Shown: in pieces, positions 32,901 through 43,049 of the stretch
Layout: each line of letters opens with the position of its first letter
Numbering within the stretch: the stretch's first letter is position 1
Source of the DNA: Macrostomum hystrix
Lineage: Eukaryota; Platyhelminthes; Macrostomidae
Reading direction: 5' to 3'
NCBI GenBank assembly: GCA_950097015.1
Contig: CATNEN010000010.1
Location: forward strand, 620,001-684,000
DNA: 64,000 nt
Notes under the pieces: model-generated
The model's database searches: none
Told to the model about the DNA's origin: nothing
The model's input: only the letters and a program-made list of their open reading frames with translations
Program-made: the position numbers and the translations under genes

Positions 32901-33190
32901 ACGCCAATCCGTACGGCAACGGCACGGCAATCTTCACCAACAGCGGCGCGGCTGCCCGCAAATTCACGGAAGAGATCGATGTCGGCCAGGTGGGCGTGAA
33001 CGTGCCCATCCCGGTGCCGCTGCCAATGTTCAGCTTCACTGGAAGCCGGGCCAGCTTCCGCGGCGATCAGAACTTCTACGGCAAGCACGGCGTGCACTTT
33101 TACACGCAGCTGAAGACTGTCACGCAGCTCTGGCGCGCCGAGGACGCGGTGACCAGCGCCTCGGCCACCGCCATGCCCGTGATGCGCTAA
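29929..33190 (+). CDS. ALDH6A1: Methylmalonate-semialdehyde dehydrogenase (acylating), mitochondrial, five exons
   Basis: My model is 29929..29955, 30640..30996, 31243..31722, 32153..32461, 32804..33190, with GT-AG introns all in phase 0, giving 519 residues (human 535). The 27-nt exon 1 encodes MNRLLGLRK. With the start of exon 2 ([12 protein letters not shown]) this forms an Arg-rich, acid-free mitochondrial presequence. Exon 2 has [10 protein letters not shown] and [16 protein letters not shown]. Exon 3 has the cofactor region [16 protein letters not shown] at about 169 and [12 protein letters not shown]. Exon 4 has [18 protein letters not shown], with the catalytic Cys at about 302. Exon 5 has [17 protein letters not shown] and [19 protein letters not shown]. 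The enzyme makes propionyl-CoA or acetyl-CoA in valine and pyrimidine breakdown. A possible AATAAA lies at 33758. Confidence 0.95.
31035..31155 (+). repeat. Short tandem repeat in ALDH6A1 intron 2
   Basis: About three imperfect units around GATCTGCAGTTCTGATGTGA and ATGGCAGATT, roughly 35 bp each. Confidence 0.8.
32500..32785 (+). repeat. 14-bp minisatellite in ALDH6A1 intron 4
   Basis: The unit is CCGCATTCCCCAAT, with interspersed CCTTATCAATCAGGTATT blocks, about 20 units. It fills most of intron 32462-32803. Confidence 0.9.
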
Positions 33191-33928
33191 ACCCCTGCGA
33201 GGACTCTTCTGCGCTCCGCTTCATTGGGCTTGGTTGAATGTTGGCGATAGAGTTAGACCCATCCTACTCATCAGTAGCATGGTGCAGATTTCCTTGTACG
33301 AAAATAATAACTGTTTCATTATACATACCTACCACAGTGAGTTACAGCCTTGATAATCGTGTCCATTGATTCAGTTTTGTGGGGCTTCTCCAAACATCAG
33401 CATCAGCCATAGCAACCTCGCCCCGTGCCATTCGGTACAACAATAGTGACCCAATGTACATGATTGAGCAGTAGTGAGTACACTCGTTGTTCTAGCCTGC
33501 ACACCGCAGAATTCCTCAGCTTTCTGGGCCTGTGCTCATCATGGCGTTCTGATTCCCCGCCCCAGTTGCCATGGTTTCGGTGGAATACATTTTTTCCATA
33601 ATTTTTTCGCTTGCGATCGTTGTCGATGAAACATTTGATCTGCAAAAATAATTTTTTTCCTTGGATGTCATTCTTTTCATAAGCAATATTTTGATTGAAT
33701 TTGGCGCCACTATAATTAGAATTTATAAATTATTAGAATTATATATCTCTCGACAAAAATAAACAAACGCCTATTGATTCATGCAGACGCCTACGCGCTA
33801 ATCCCATTTTCTGAGCACTACTCATCCATTTTCGATTGCAGCTTTGAACTTTCTGCTCCAAGTTTTACTTTTGGGGCAGATTCTGCATTAATTCGGCTTC
33901 CACTAACTGCCCATATAAGTTCCATAAT
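33191..33928. other. 3' flank of ALDH6A1
   Basis: No conserved gene on either strand. Contains a possible polyadenylation hexamer at 33758-33763. Confidence 0.4.
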
Positions 33929-34654
33929 ATGACTGGGTTCCATCCTGAGACTGGGTTCCATCCTGAGACTGGGTTCCATCCTGAGACTGGGTTCCATCCT
34001 GAGACTGGGTTCCATCCTGAGACTGGGTTCAATCCTGAGACTGGGTTCCATCCTGAGACTGGGTTCCATCCTGAGACTGGGTTCCATCCTGAGACTGGGT
34101 TCCATCCTGAGACTGGGTTCCATCCTGAGACTGGGTTCCATCCTGAGACTGGGTTCCATCCTGAGACTGGGTTCCATCCTGAGACTGGGTTCCATCCTGA
34201 GACTGGGTTCCATCCTGAGACTGGGTTCCATCCTGAGACTGGGTTCCATCCTGAGACTGGGTTCCATCCTGAGACTGGGTTCCATCCTGAGACTGGGTTC
34301 CATCTGAGAGATTGGGTTTAATCCTGAGGCTGGGTTCAATCCTGAGACTGGGTTCCATCTGAGAGATTGGGTTTAATCCTGAGGCTGGGTTCAATCCTGA
34401 GACTGGGTTCCATCTGAGAGATTGGGTTTAATCCTGAGGCTGGGTTCCATCTGAGAGATTGGGTTTAATCCTGAGGCTGGGTTCCATCCTGAGACTGGGT
34501 TCCATCTGAGAGATTGGGTTTAATCCTGAGACTGGGTTCCATCCTGAGACTGGGTTCCATCCTGAGACTGGGTTCCATCCTGAGACTGGGTTCCATCCTG
34601 AGACTGGGTTCCATCCTGAGACTGGGTTCCATCTGAGAGATTGGGTTCCATCCA
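33929..34654 (+). repeat. 18-bp minisatellite, about 39 units
   Basis: The unit is CTGGGTTCCATCCTGAGA. From 34300 it is interspersed with GAGATTGGGTTTAATCCTGA variants. Because 18 is a multiple of three, hexapeptide-repeat frames run through both strands; these are not genes. Confidence 0.95.
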
Positions 34655-35458
34655 CTGCTGAGAAATCGCAAACAAGGATTTCAAAAGCAGTTAGTAGTTC
34701 TTAAATGCGCCCTGGCAGGCCTTGCACAATGGCCGAGTGAAAATTAAGTGCCAGGTGTTTGTTTGAGGTGCTTGGCTGAGTTCGCTATTTCTCTGGTAAT
34801 TACAGTTTTTTGCTGGATTGCGACTTCTTAAAAATGAAGGGCTATAGATAAGTGCTAATAATATACTGCAGGTGTTGTATGCAAAGCTTGAAGTGTCCTG
34901 GACAAGTTCATCAGCAGTCTGTTGAATGGTCAACAATGCGATTCTGTCCATTTGGACATTATAATTAACTGTCCAGCCATATTGGAGAACATCAGTGATC
35001 ACAGTCAGATCTGTCATCGGGTCAGCCCTGCTTGAGAGAAGAAGAAAGAGGAGAGCCTGGCTTGATTGAGAAGACTCACACGCAAATGCGATTTAAATTC
35101 TTGACACAGTTCCGGCACAAACGAATTGAATTTAACGTATTATACTCGTACTTCTGCTAAAGAAGACTGCGCAGAGGAAATTGTAACTGACTGATTTCTC
35201 AGAACGAAGACAGAGCCTCTCCGCTCGTAAATTATTCTTCATGTTTGGATTAGTGAGAGTAAAGGTAGGGGGTTTTTCAAGAATTCCAATTTAATTCTGC
35301 GATTTATTATTCGAAATTTCACAGCCCGAGCGTGAAAATTCCCATACGGGATCTGATCCGTTTTGGGATCCCGCCTGTCGAAGCTTTAGTCTGCTATAAT
35401 CCGCTGCATGGTCGATATCGCAGGCTGGCAGAATTTGAAGTGGCGGGTATGATACGAC
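34655..35458. other. Gene-free stretch
   Basis: Unique AT-leaning sequence. No feature recognised. Confidence 0.4.
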
Positions 35459-36007
35459 AGGTTTGAGGTTTGAGGCTTGTGAGGGGCAGGTTTGAGGTGG
35501 TGGGCTTGTGAGGGCAGGTTTGAGGTGGTGGGCTTGTGAGGGCAGGTTTGAGGTGGTGGGCTTGTGAGGGGCAGGTTTGAGGTGGAGGGCTTGTGAGGGC
35601 AGGTTTGAGGTGGTGGGCTTGTGAGGGCAGGTTTGAGGTGGCGGGCTTGTGAGGGCAGGTTTGAGGTGGAGGGCTTGTGAGGGGCCGGTTTGATGTGGTG
35701 GGCTTGTGAGGGGCAGGTTTGAGGTGGAGGGCTTGTGAGGGGCCGGTTTGATGTGGTGGGCTTGTGAGGGGCAGGTTTGAGGTGGTGGGCTTGTGAGGGG
35801 CAGGTTTGAGGTGGTGGGCTTGTGAGGGGCAGGTTTGAGGTGGCGGGCTTGTGAGGGGCAGGTTTGAGGTGGAGGGCTTGTGAGGGGCCGGTTTGATGTG
35901 GTGGGCTTGTGAGGGGCAGGTTTGAGGTGGAGGGCTTGTGAGGGGCAGGCTTGAGGTGGAGGGCTTGTGAGGGGCAGGTTTGAGGTGGTGGGCTTGTGAG
36001 GGGCAGA
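35459..36007 (+). repeat. 29-bp minisatellite, about 19 units
   Basis: The unit is GGTGGTGGGCTTGTGAGGGG followed by CAGGTTTGA, with GGTGGA and CCGGTTTGAT variants. Variants recur in the same order (for example 35660-35760 and 35860-35930). Confidence 0.93.
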
Positions 36008-36644
36008 ATTTTTCAGGCAGAGCTTTGAGACAAAGCTCCTAAAGCGTTAACTATTGTCTAGTAGGCTGATCTGAATGAATAATAGAATAATGGAATTATT
36101 GAACTGGAATAGAAGCCTAGCTAAACATGTCAAGCAATTTCTGTTTTTCTAACACTGTTTAAAGATTCTGGAAATTCCGTTTCTTCTTATCAGAAAAATG
36201 CACCACAAGAAGAATTTCGACAGCAGTCAGGTTATAAAAAGCGCCGACTAATTCACATTATTGGCTAGGGCTGGAGCAGCTGCTCGCTGCCACCTCACAC
36301 TGAGGAAGCCAGTTGTGCTTGAAAATTCTTCTGACCGGTACTCTGATAGGGAGAGGATGCAGCGGGGCTCCAGCCAGTCAGGGCCGACTATTGAAGCTCG
36401 CCAAAGGTCGAAGACAGTTGGTTGAAAGTCTGCATGTCTTCTTCAAATCTGTACACCGCTGAGAAGCAGGTAGAATCGAACGGCAGCGCGGACAGGCGTC
36501 AAGCATCTCTTCAAGTTTCTCGCCGTTGTTCGATATCAATTTGAGGCTGTCAACTAGTTCTTGTCACTCTCTGAAGTACTCCGGAATCAGCTCAAAGCAT
36601 TCACTGATCACTCGAGTAAGTCCATGTCTCTATATGACCATTGT
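36008..36644. other. Gene-free stretch upstream of the GPCR
   Basis: Unique sequence. No conserved frame or definite promoter motif. Confidence 0.35.
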
Positions 36645-36925
36645 CACTTCAGGTGGTCCTTGTCACACTATATAATCCTTGTCACTCCATATGATCCTTG
36701 TCATGTGATCCTTGTCATGTGATCCTTGTCATGTGATCCTTGTCAATCCATGTGATCCTTGTCAATCCATGTGATCCTCCTCACTCCATATGATCCTTGT
36801 AATGTGATCCTTGTCATGTGATCCTCGTCACTCCATATGATCCTTGTCACTCCATATGATCCTTGTCACTCCATATGATCCTTGTCACTCCATATGATCC
36901 TTGTCATTTGATCCTTGTCACTCTA
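36645..36925 (+). repeat. 19-bp minisatellite, about 15 units
   Basis: The unit is GTCACTCCATATGATCCTT, with shortened GTCATGTGATCCTT forms. It lies just 5' of the GPCR start. Confidence 0.9.
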
Positions 36926-37003
36926 CATAATTTGAATCCCTGCTCACACCAAGCGACTCTTTGTCACCCAAAATAGCTCATCATTTTGAACGCTCAGATC
37001 GGC

Positions 37004-38404
37004 ATGGGATCGGCAGGTGAGAACGGCACCGCCGGCCTCGCTGACGACAACCTCAACCTGCTGAACTCGCCCGCCTGGCGCGCCGCGGGCCTGGGCTTCC
37101 TGCTCTTCGCCTGCTGGCTGGGCCTGGCTGGCAACGGGCTCGTCTTGGCGCTGCTCGCCTGCCACCGCCGCCTGCAGAACGGCATCAACGCCTGTGTTGC
37201 CAACATAGCCTTCTGCGACCTGCTTGTCTGTGGAATCATCCTGCCGGTGACATTCGCCCAGCGGGAGGCCGGAGCCCAGCTTGTCGGGGACACAGTCTGC
37301 CTGCTCAGTGGCTGCGCCCTGTTCATCTGCACGGGTGTAGCCAATTCCAGCTTTGCACTCATTGGCGTCAACAGATTCGTGTTCCTAATGCATCCGGCTG
37401 CTTATCGCAGGTTGGCGACCGCTTGGGTTTCAAAGTTTGGGGTGGTGGGTTTGGATTGCACAGTTTGGGGTGGTGGGTTTGGATTGCACAGTTTGGGGTG
37501 GTGGGTTTGGACGGCACAGTTTGGGGTGGTGGGTTTGGAGGGCACAGTTTGGGGTGGTGGGTTTGGAGGGCACAGTTTGGGGTGGTGGGTTTGGATTGCA
37601 CAGTTTGGGGTGGTGGGTTTGGATTGCACAGTTTGGGGTGGTGGGTTTGGATTGCACAGTTTGGGGTGGTGGGTTTGGATGGCACAGTTTGGGGTGGTGG
37701 GTTTGGAGGGCACCCTTTGGGGTGGTGGGTTTGGAGGGCACCCTTTGGGGTGGTGGGTTTGTCGCCGCTTTTTAGAGCCGCTTCCAACATCCAACTCTTC
37801 CCAACAAGGTGCCTAGAGGGCCCACGTCACGTGATCATCCGCCTGGCGGTCAACTGGATGAGCTGGCTGGCTCTGAGCGGCGGGGTTTTTCGCCAGGCAC
37901 GCCTTCCAGTATCTGCCAGACAGCTTCCTGTGCTTCTTCAGCGACACGGACACGGACCCGGCCACCACCGCGCTGGTAATGCTGGCGATGGTGACACTGC
38001 CGTCCATTGTTGCTGGCTTCTGCTACTGCCGCATTCTCACCCACGTCCTGGCCTCGCGGCGTCGAGTTCGCGACCTACAGAGCTCCGATCGTCAGGCAGG
38101 CGAGCAGCGCCGCCTGACCCACTCGCTGGCAGTCGTGATGCTGAACTACCTCATCTTCAATCTGCTGTGGCTGCCCTACTCCTGCTACGCGATGTTCGGC
38201 CGCCTGCTGCGGCTGGCCACCCACGCTGAGCACAATGTACTTTTGTGGACTGCTCTGTTCGGCTGCTCCGTTAAGCCTTTGCTGCAGCTGACGCTGAGCC
38301 CGGAGTTTCGCGGGCAGCTGCTGCGGCTGCGGCTGCAAAAGTGCGCGCGGCGAGAGGGCGTGGTGACGCCCTCCTCGCCGATAGCGGCCATCGCCACCAA
38401 CTGA
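37004..38404 (+). CDS. Class A (rhodopsin-type) GPCR with an apparent one-base frameshift
   Basis: Two exons, 37004..37410 and 37809..38404, totalling 1003 nt, one base more than a multiple of three. I start at the ATG at 37004, just after an acceptor-like CGCTCAG. Exon 1 encodes an N-glycosylation site (NGT), TM1 with GNGLVLALL, TM2 with ANIAFCDLL, the TM3 Cys in DTVCLLSG and GVNRFVFLMHPAAYRRL (NRF in place of DRY). Exon 2 starts with TM4 (RLAVNWMSWLALS). The reading then shifts by one base near the GGGGTTTTT run at 37882-37890. It continues as ECL2 with SFLCFFSD, TM5, TM6 with LLWLPYSCYAMF and TM7 ending SVKPLLQLTLSPEFR. NRF and the HPxxYRRL loop recall the Tre1/moody/GPR84-like group, but the ligand is unknown. 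The shift may be a sequencing error or a disabling mutation. Confidence 0.75.
37425..37765 (+). repeat. 28-bp minisatellite filling the GPCR intron, 12 units
   Basis: The unit is GGTGGTGGGTTTGGATTGCA followed by CAGTTTGG. It starts about 15 bases after the splice donor. No frame contains a stop, so long false reading frames arise. Confidence 0.95.
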
Positions 38405-38649
38405 GCAGCCGGCGGGCAAGCCGCTCACAATGACCAACAGATGATTGACATGGATTCAGCTCGCACAGTGAATCATGCGCCCTACCTTTTTCTCTGTACT
38501 TTTGAGTCTTGCGTACTGCAAATTTTCCAAGAAAAAAAATCAGAAGCTGTGTGCGACTAAATCTAGAATAACAATGCATTTTGAGGGCAGGCTTTCTTCT
38601 TTCATGACAAACTTAAACTTTTTGGTTTTGTTTAAACTTTAAATAGGAA
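38405..38649. other. 3' flank of the GPCR
   Basis: AT-rich. No clear polyadenylation hexamer chosen. Confidence 0.3.
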
Positions 38650-39175
38650 CATGTGTGGGTGTCAGGGAGGAATGCGGAATGGTTGACGGTGTCAGAGAGG
38701 AATGCGGAATGGTTGAGGGTGTCAGGGAGGAATGCGGAATGGGTTAGGGTGTCAGAGAGGAATGCGGAATGGGTTAGGGTGTCAGGCAGAATGCGGAATG
38801 GGTGAGGGTGTCAGGGGGGAATGCGGAATGGGTTAGGGTGTCAGGCAGAATGCGGAATGGGTGAGGGTGTCAGGGAGGAATGCGGAATGGGTTAGGGTGT
38901 CAGGCAGAATGCGGAATGGGTGAGGGTGTCAGGGAGGAATGTGGAATGGGTTAGGGTGTCAGAGAGGAATGCGGAATGGGTTAGGGTGTCAGAGAGGAAT
39001 GCGGAATGCGTTAGGGTGTCAGGGAGGAATGCGGAATGGGTTAGGGTGTCAGGGAGGAATGCGGAATGGGTTAGGGTGTCAGGGAGGAATGCGGAATGGG
39101 TTAGGGTGTCAGGGAGGAATGCGGAATGGGTTAGGGTGTCAGGCAGAATGCGGAATGGGTGAGGGTGTGGCGGTG
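38650..39175 (+). repeat. 30-bp minisatellite containing TTAGGG, about 18 units
   Basis: The unit is GTCAGGGAGGAATGCGGAAT followed by GGGTTAGGGT. Short forms lack GGGAG or have GGTGAGGGT. Confidence 0.94.
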
Positions 39176-40030
39176 TCAAGTAACCGATAATCCTTGAATG
39201 CAGTGGCAGGGATATGAAGCCAAATGCCAAGCCTCTGAATGCAGGAAGGTGTCAGATCTCAAAGCTATTAGAATTCCATATTTTTCATGGTGGAAGCCAA
39301 TTGAGGTTGCGCAAACTGTTGAGAAATCAGATCCCCAGGATTAAGGACAAATCTGCCGCAAATAGAACACGCAATCAATTGGGTTTGGTGATTCTTGTCT
39401 GAGTCTCGTTGTTTGTCCTTGGACTAGGTTAGGGCATTGGCTCACTCAGGGCCATCCACTGAAATTGAAGTGATGTTTCAAATCCTTCAGCTCTGTCTCG
39501 ATTCAGGGCGATTGGTAAAATATTTTTGGTGATAAGTAACGAAAAAATGTGGGCAGTTGAAATACACTCCTTTTAGCTGTCAAGACCCGAGAGCAGAGCC
39601 ACTCCTGAGGCGGATATCAAATTAGATTGCCAGTTGCGCCTTAGAGCACGCCAGCAGTTAGACTCAGACGCCAAATTGTGAGGCTGCATCCTCGGACATG
39701 GAAGCGGCCGCTCTAGCCGGCCTCCTCTCCTCCTCTGAGCCTTTTTCAAGTGCAGCTGCTTTGGGTGTGCGACCTCTAACAGTTTGACTGCCTGCCTGAG
39801 ACCCAGGTGCTGAGCAGCGGGGCGACCCGATTTGAGCACATCTTACAGCGAAACCGGAAGCTGCATTAGTTAGAATCTTAATTAGCTGGCGGTTCTCTTT
39901 CCTATATCACACGGACAAAGTGCAGCTAATGAGGTCTCCTGCTGGAGCAGCTATTGCATTCTCAGCAAAACATTAATTAAGGGTTATTTAATGCCAGGCG
40001 GTGAAAACTGACTTGCCCAACATGTCTATC
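39176..40030. other. Gene-free stretch
   Basis: Unique sequence. Short open frames are not conserved. Confidence 0.4.
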
Positions 40031-40037
40031 AGGTGTC

Positions 40038-40408
40038 CCCCTATAATAATAATAACATTGGCAGGAGGCCAGCGGGCAATGGGACATCATTTGGTGATTC
40101 TAGACCCGCTGCCAGCGAGGAGGCAATTCTGCCCATTCCGCTGACTCCTGAGCACTCACGCACACAATACCGTACGCAGGTACACACTCACATAAGTGTG
40201 TACATCTGGCCTGACTTTCTCATCGTCAGGCAGTGTACATTTCCACTGTGCCTTGGAGGTTGGCCCTCAAGGGCATAAATTGCACAACATGACCCCAAGC
40301 CTTCTCTCCGCGGCTGCGCCCCAACTGAATGTGGCCTCGACGCGGAATCGAGCTTAGGGACCTTAGTGCGAGAGGCAAACGCGTTGGACCGTTGGATGTG
40401 TCTAACAG
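40038..40408 (-). mobile_element. tRNA-derived SINE, copy 2
   Basis: On the minus strand a B-box-like GCTCGATTCCGCG lies at about 40341-40353, with a partial A-box upstream (GGTCCAACGCGTTTGCC). The body is shared with copy 1 and the 3' tail is ATT-rich (TTATTATTATTATA at 40043). It is flanked on both sides by units of the CTAACAGGTGTC array (CTATCAGGTGTCCCC at 40026). It therefore inserted into, or was engulfed by, that array. Confidence 0.75.
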
Positions 40409-41365
40409 GTGCCACTGTGTCTAACAGGTGTCATGTGTCTAACAGGTGTCACTGTGTATAACAGGTGTCATGTGTCTAACAGGTGTCATTTGTCTAACAA
40501 GTGTCACTGTGTCTAACAGTTGTCCCCTTATCTATCAGGCATCCCCATATCATACAGGAGTCGCCCAATCTGATAGGTGTCGCCCAATGTAACAGGTGTC
40601 GTCATATCTGACAGGTGTCGCTATATCTAACAGGTGTCGCCATATCTAATAGGTGTCGCTATATCTAACAGGTGTCGCCATATCTAATAGGTGTCGCCCA
40701 GTCTAACAGGTGTCGCCCAGTCGAACAGGTGTCGCCCAATTGAACAAGTTTCGCCCTATCTAACAGGTGTCGCCCTATCTAACAGGTGTCGCCATATCTA
40801 ACAGGTGTCGCCCTATCTAACAGGTGTCGCCATATCTAACAGGTGTCGCCCTATCTAACAGGTGTCGCCCTATCTAACAGGTGTCGCCCTATCTAACAGG
40901 TGTCGCCCTATCTAACAGGTGTCGCCATATCTAACAGGTGTCGCCCTATCTAACAGGTGTCGCCCTATCTAACAGGTGTCGCCATATCTAACAGGTGTCG
41001 CCCAGTCGAACAGGTGTCGCCCAGTCGAACAGGTGTCGCCCTATTGAACAAGTGTCGCCCAGTCTAACAGGTGTCGCCCTATCTAACAGGTGTCGCCCTA
41101 TCTAACAGGTGTCGCCATATCTAACAGGTGTCGCCCAGTCGAACAGGTGTCGCCCAGTCTAACAGGTGTCGCCCAGTCGAACAGGTGTCGCCCTATTGAA
41201 CAAGTGTCGCCCAGTCTAACAGGTTTCGCCCAATTGAACAAGTTTCGCCCTATCTAACAGGTGTCGCCTAGTCGAACAGGTGTCGCCCTATTGAACAAGT
41301 GTCGCCCAGTCTAACAGGTGTCGCCCAATTGAACAAGTTTCGCCCTATCTAACAGGTGTCGCCCA
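40409..41365 (+). repeat. 19-bp minisatellite, about 50 units
   Basis: The unit is AACAGGTGTCGCCCTATCT. Variants carry ATATCT, CAGTCG and AATTGAACAAG. Multi-unit blocks recur (for example 40990-41060, 41140-41210 and 41265-41345). Confidence 0.95.
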
Positions 41366-43049
41366 AAGGTGCAGCTGTGTTTAATATATTTTACTTCAAT
41401 TTTGTAAGAATAATTTACTACGGACTGCAATAATTTCTAGGCAAATTTTGTCAGCCAGTTGCTCCACTGCATTGGTTGTTGGTGGCAGCTGTGTCTGCTT
41501 ACCGAAATCAACAAACAGGTGGCATTCTTGCCTAATTAGATCGATACGCTAAGAGCCGAAGCCCAGCAGTATTAAGATCTTAAGAGAAATTCGTAGCAGA
41601 ACTAAACTTTTAACCATATTTTTTACTCAAACAACATAAATGTACCGATAGAATAATAATAGATATTGTTATAGGTTCCTTTGTTTAATTCTGTCTTAAA
41701 ATAGTACACAGAGACGGTTAGCATATAGTGATAAGAAATACTCACAAAACATAAATTTTGAGTATGATGCACAAGAAAACAGAAGCAAACAACAGTTTTA
41801 CGAAAAAGCGACACCAAAATTCTTCAAGAGATAAAATATAAAGAGATAAACGGGAAATTTACGGAAATTCTAGGAGCTCTGGCGCGACACGGACGCTGGA
41901 GAACAGGCAAAAGCAGCAGAGCATTGGCGTGCTCAGCTCAGGTTAGCTCAGGTGGCCCAGCCAAGAATAAATAAACATACGAGTATAAACTAGGAGCTCT
42001 GAATTGCTGTAGAAAAAAGATTGAAAATGATAGTGGGCGGAAGGGGTAGATGGTGGAATGGGGTCTTCGGTTCGAAGGGGTGAAGGGTGGATTGGGGTGG
42101 TAGACGGTGAGGGGTTATGGGAGGGAATGGGGTGGTGGGCAGTGAGGGGTAGAGGGTCAAATGGGGTGGTGGGCAGTGAGGGGTAGAGGGTCAAATGGGG
42201 TGGTGGGCAGTGAGGGGTAGGGTTGGAATAGGATGTGGGCGGTGAGGGGTAGGGATGGAATGGGGTGGTTGCTAATTGAGGGGCTAGCCAACTAATTGTC
42301 TGTCGCTGAAGCAGTCGAGAGATGCACCAAAAAGAAAAGCAAAAAAGTATTTAGCCTAACAAAAAGTCACCAGAAACCAAAACAATATGCATGACAAACG
42401 ACAAAATAACAATTTTTCTTCACAACAAGATACAAGAACTTATATCAACTAAGCGCTTTAAAATGAAACTCTCAAACAGACTCGAATGAAATATATTTTT
42501 TGCACTAGATAATTTTTACCAAACAAAACAGTAAATAAATTTTGACTTTAACTGCAAAAAACTGCAGATAAACAAGTACGGGGCTATTATAATGACAAGT
42601 ATTTTAAGCCTCGGTGTTGATTGCTAGTTGGTTTTAGCCGAAGGAATCTGCTCGGTGTGAAAAGCCAAAGCTACAATTAAAACTAAAATTTATTTAATTT
42701 TTAAGACAAAAATGCCGCAAAATCACCCCATACTACTAATGAGTTTGAGTAGTGCACAGCAGACGCAGGCCAGGCGAACCGGGGCTTAAAATAGTGCGAA
42801 TTATTTTAACCGCCATTGCAAACACAAAACCGCACAATACAACAGAACTGGGATCGACACAATAATAGTTGGTGTTCCAGTATTCAGTTAATCCTAAAAG
42901 GAGGTCTAGAACACAGACAAATAATATGTCTATGGTAAATTAAGGATTAAGTTTAAAACCGGACACTCGCATTGGTTAGAATTGATTAATGATGCGGGAG
43001 AATTCATGTCGCTAATGCTATGCCTCTAGACTGTCCCAGCTTGAAGCTC
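41366..43049. other. Gene-poor stretch, 3' flank of signal peptide peptidase
   Basis: AT-rich apart from one small array. TTTATT at 42689-42694 is AATAAA on the minus strand, about 355 bases beyond the signal peptide peptidase stop. It could be that gene's polyadenylation signal. Confidence 0.35.
42020..42275 (+). repeat. About 34-bp minisatellite, about 7 units
   Basis: The unit is roughly GTGGTGGGCAGTGAGGGGTA followed by GAGGGTCAAATGGG. Outer units are diverged. Confidence 0.85.

Noticed and set aside
33818-34394. Hexapeptide-repeat proteins on both strands
   Set aside because: Artefact of the 18-bp minisatellite; both strands are open simultaneously.
36986-37003. Upstream start of the first GPCR at 36986
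   Set aside because: The first codon there is TTG; the ATG at 37004 is preferred and follows an acceptor-like CAG.
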